Below, one piece after another: positions 62,011 through 64,000 of a stretch of DNA of 64,000 bases; positions within the stretch are counted from its first letter, which is position 1; every line of letters begins with the position of its first letter. The DNA lies in the NCBI GenBank assembly GCA_028023455.1, contig JAQFVV010000031.1:3036001-3100000 (forward strand), written 5' to 3'. The notes below the pieces were generated by a model. It was not told the origin of the DNA and made no database searches. It saw only the letters and a program-made list of their open reading frames with translations. The stretch comes from Epiperipatus broadwayi (Eukaryota > Onychophora > Udeonychophora > Euonychophora > Peripatidae). A program made the translations under genes and the position numbers.

Positions 62011-64000
62011 GTGCTGCAAAAGTAATCAATGAGTGGCTAACCAACCAATTAGGATATGGATAATTATCAAATCCTCATTCAAGTTTATTAATAAAATTAA
62101 AAATGTAATTATTAACAACCAATGTAAGATAGTGTCTCTAGATATTACTAAATTTGATGAATTACTAAACAGAAAACAGCTAATCAACATTATAAACATG
62201 CACTAATAACATCTAATTATCCACAGAAAAAAGTCATCTTTATTATTGACTGTTTCAACTGGATTGATCAAAATATAACTACCCTCTTCAATCGATGATA
62301 TTACACTATGGAAAAGAGTTTGCTAATGGATATTCCAACAAGAGGAATAATATCTAGCATTATTCTGAATAGTATCAAAATGGATGTACCTGGAAAACAT
62401 ATTGGAATAATATATACATAATATGCTGCTGACATCTTTATCTGTGCTCTATGTCCTCATAGAGAAATCTGCATTAACCTGGAGCATAGAACATGAAGAT
62501 TCCTTCAATGGAATTAAACAATATGACATGTACATCCAATGAGAGAGTGCCTAATTAAATTATAAAATGTTAATCAAACCCAATTACAAGTTTTATACAT
62601 TCCAAATTCATAACTCCCAACTTACATAAATATGCATCTCACAACAGTTTTATATAAAAATCTAAAAATATGAAACTTAGAATCAGACTGTAATACTAAT
62701 ATTGAATAATACATGAACAAATTATGCCCCATTGAGTTCAAATATAAGACACTCACTAACATTCTCAATAAATATTATGATAAGATCAGGAACTGAACCT
62801 ATACTATCTGACATCAAACCCTGGATATTGTTCCTTTACATGTTCAAAGTCTCCAGAAATGTAAACAAGATATTCTTGAATTCATATAGGATCAGCTTTC
62901 ATATTCCAACCTCTATAAATAGTTTGATCAATAACTCCAAACTTCCCATTGAACATACACACTGTTTACAATATTTCCTACACTCAAACCAGCTGCAATG
63001 CAGTCTACCATGGAGAATCACATGCCAGCCTTGCAACAAGGTTGTTCCAACATCAATAAAGAAGGGCTAAAACCAATTGAGACTACAAGTCTATATTTCT
63101 GGAGTCCCAAAATAAACTCAGTCATACATTTGAATCTACATCTGCCAGCATCCTGTGTATAGAAAAAAATGATTTTAAGCACAAAATAAAAAAGACACTG
63201 CACTTTGCTAATAATTCAAACTCTATAAACAATAAGGAATTGCACTTCTCCTCTCTAAAAAGTGAGCAATTTAACTCATTTGTATACACTTACATAAATT
63301 TACATTATATTTATACCTACCACCCTTTAACCACCAATCATTGCTATAAATATGATATCAAGATCAAGATATCAAAAGCAGCTTAGCATAAGATTATAAT
63401 AAACTTTTACATTTAAACTTTTCTTTATTAGAATTCCTAGCACTTATAATTTAATTTTGTCTACATAAAATTAACCAATGTATGTATAATTACAATACAG
63501 AATGGATGCACATCTTCAGAATAAGATGTTATTAAAAGTTGGTAAGTCAATTAGTATCCTAACACAAAGAATCACATTCCTAGAATCTTGTTCAAAATAC
63601 AAAATAATTTCAAATTCAAAATTTAATTATAGAATTTATAACCACGAGAAAATGCTTGACATATTACAACCCATCCTCCTAAACAACATTATAATCAGGT
63701 GTAAGAAGGCATTAAAAAGAAGATGCAGCAACACAAAATTTGTCCAACACCGGATATACCTGCTTATATCAAAGAGAAATGAGCCAATATTCTTTAAAAT
63801 TAAATTCTAAATTTACAAATAAATTAACATTTTTGGCAACTAAGTAGGGAATAAAAATCCACTCTTTTACCCCTTCCTGCAGTTTTGTCAACTTGTCTAA
63901 CAATTCTCTACCCAATAATATAAAAACCATCTTAGAATTTGGATCTCAATTTGTGGTAGGCAGCTGGAATAACTTAATGATAGAGCTCATTGCAGTTAGA
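62011..64000 (+). mobile_element. Penelope-like element, copy C (right arm, runs off the window)
   Basis: Plus-strand order mirrors copy B: IVSLDITKFDELLNRKQL (about 62135; first catalytic Asp box), PTRGIISSIILNSIKMDV (about 62345), YAADIFICALC at 62422-62454 (YxDD box with a lost Asp), LILSDIKPW-type linker (62795), GIY-YIG tail (about 63000-63170: AVYHGESHASLATRLFQH and HTFES), then a 63502-63810 frame with ITFLESCSKYKIISNSKFNY, the N-terminal part of a next unit. Stops and shifts lie between blocks. The last bases CTCATTGCAGTTAGA still match copy B near 59980, so the arm continues past 64000. Confidence 0.78.
63502..63810 (+). pseudogene. N-terminal region of a following Penelope-like unit
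   Basis: A 102-codon frame: HLQNKMLLKVGKSISILTQR, ITFLESCSKYKII, LQPILLNNIIIRCKKALKRR. Its inverse counterpart in copy B is at about 60420-60060. In Penelope-like elements a region with the pattern ..R..FL..C.......P..... precedes RT, and copies are often linked head to tail, so I read this as the start of the next unit. Family assignment of this part is by position and a weak pattern. Confidence 0.5.

Noticed and set aside
1-64000. CRISPR arrays, operons, bacterial promoters or ribosome binding sites
   Set aside because: The sequence is clearly eukaryotic; the regular-looking motifs at 44.5 kb have uneven spacing and variable cores, unlike a CRISPR array.

Overview
The window is strongly AT-rich eukaryotic DNA with no compact genes. 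Split exons with GT/AG junctions, introns of 7-12 kb, LINE, Ty3/gypsy and Penelope-like retroelements, tRNA-like SINE pieces and many (TA)n tracts point to an animal, most likely an invertebrate. A lophotrochozoan, perhaps a mollusc, is my inference; nothing here fixes the species.

The one host gene I can support lies on the minus strand. Four exons (52048-51891, 41273-41143, 33962-33800, 21746-21539) have usable splice sites, and their reading phases join without conflict. Together they encode an internal part of a sodium:solute symporter of the DUR3 (urea active transporter) type: a membrane segment with a Ser/Thr-rich SVTSTASAE motif, a long cytosolic Cys-rich loop with CxxC and CxC pairs, and later membrane helices. 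The 5' exons lie beyond the window or were not recognised. A short exon-like block at 8779-8697 ending in a stop could be the 3' end, but the exons that should lie between it and 21539 were not found.

Nearly everything else is repeats, mostly inside the introns of that gene. 1-21 kb: a rearranged inverted repeat, a 1.4 kb TIR element, a 1.6 kb sequence present twice (one copy interrupted by a 1.3 kb insertion), and a foldback with a tRNA-like centre. 21-34 kb: the GATA-like tract after the 21.5 kb exon, an unidentified decayed ORF, a decayed Ty3/gypsy element with two partial LTRs, the second TIR element and a homopolymer-rich block. 34-52 kb: a LINE remnant on plus, an unusual irregular array of a CACCTGCGAGTGA-like motif, a LINE remnant on minus, a second Ty3/gypsy remnant on minus and a tandem duplication of about 500 bp. 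52-64 kb: several decayed Penelope-like copies (RT plus GIY-YIG endonuclease), including a long inverted repeat with arms of about 2 kb centred near 61,983 that runs off the right edge.

The transposable elements all look dead (stops, frameshifts, damaged catalytic motifs). Identities rest on reading translated motifs by eye, without database searches. Exon edges come from splice consensus plus phase agreement.
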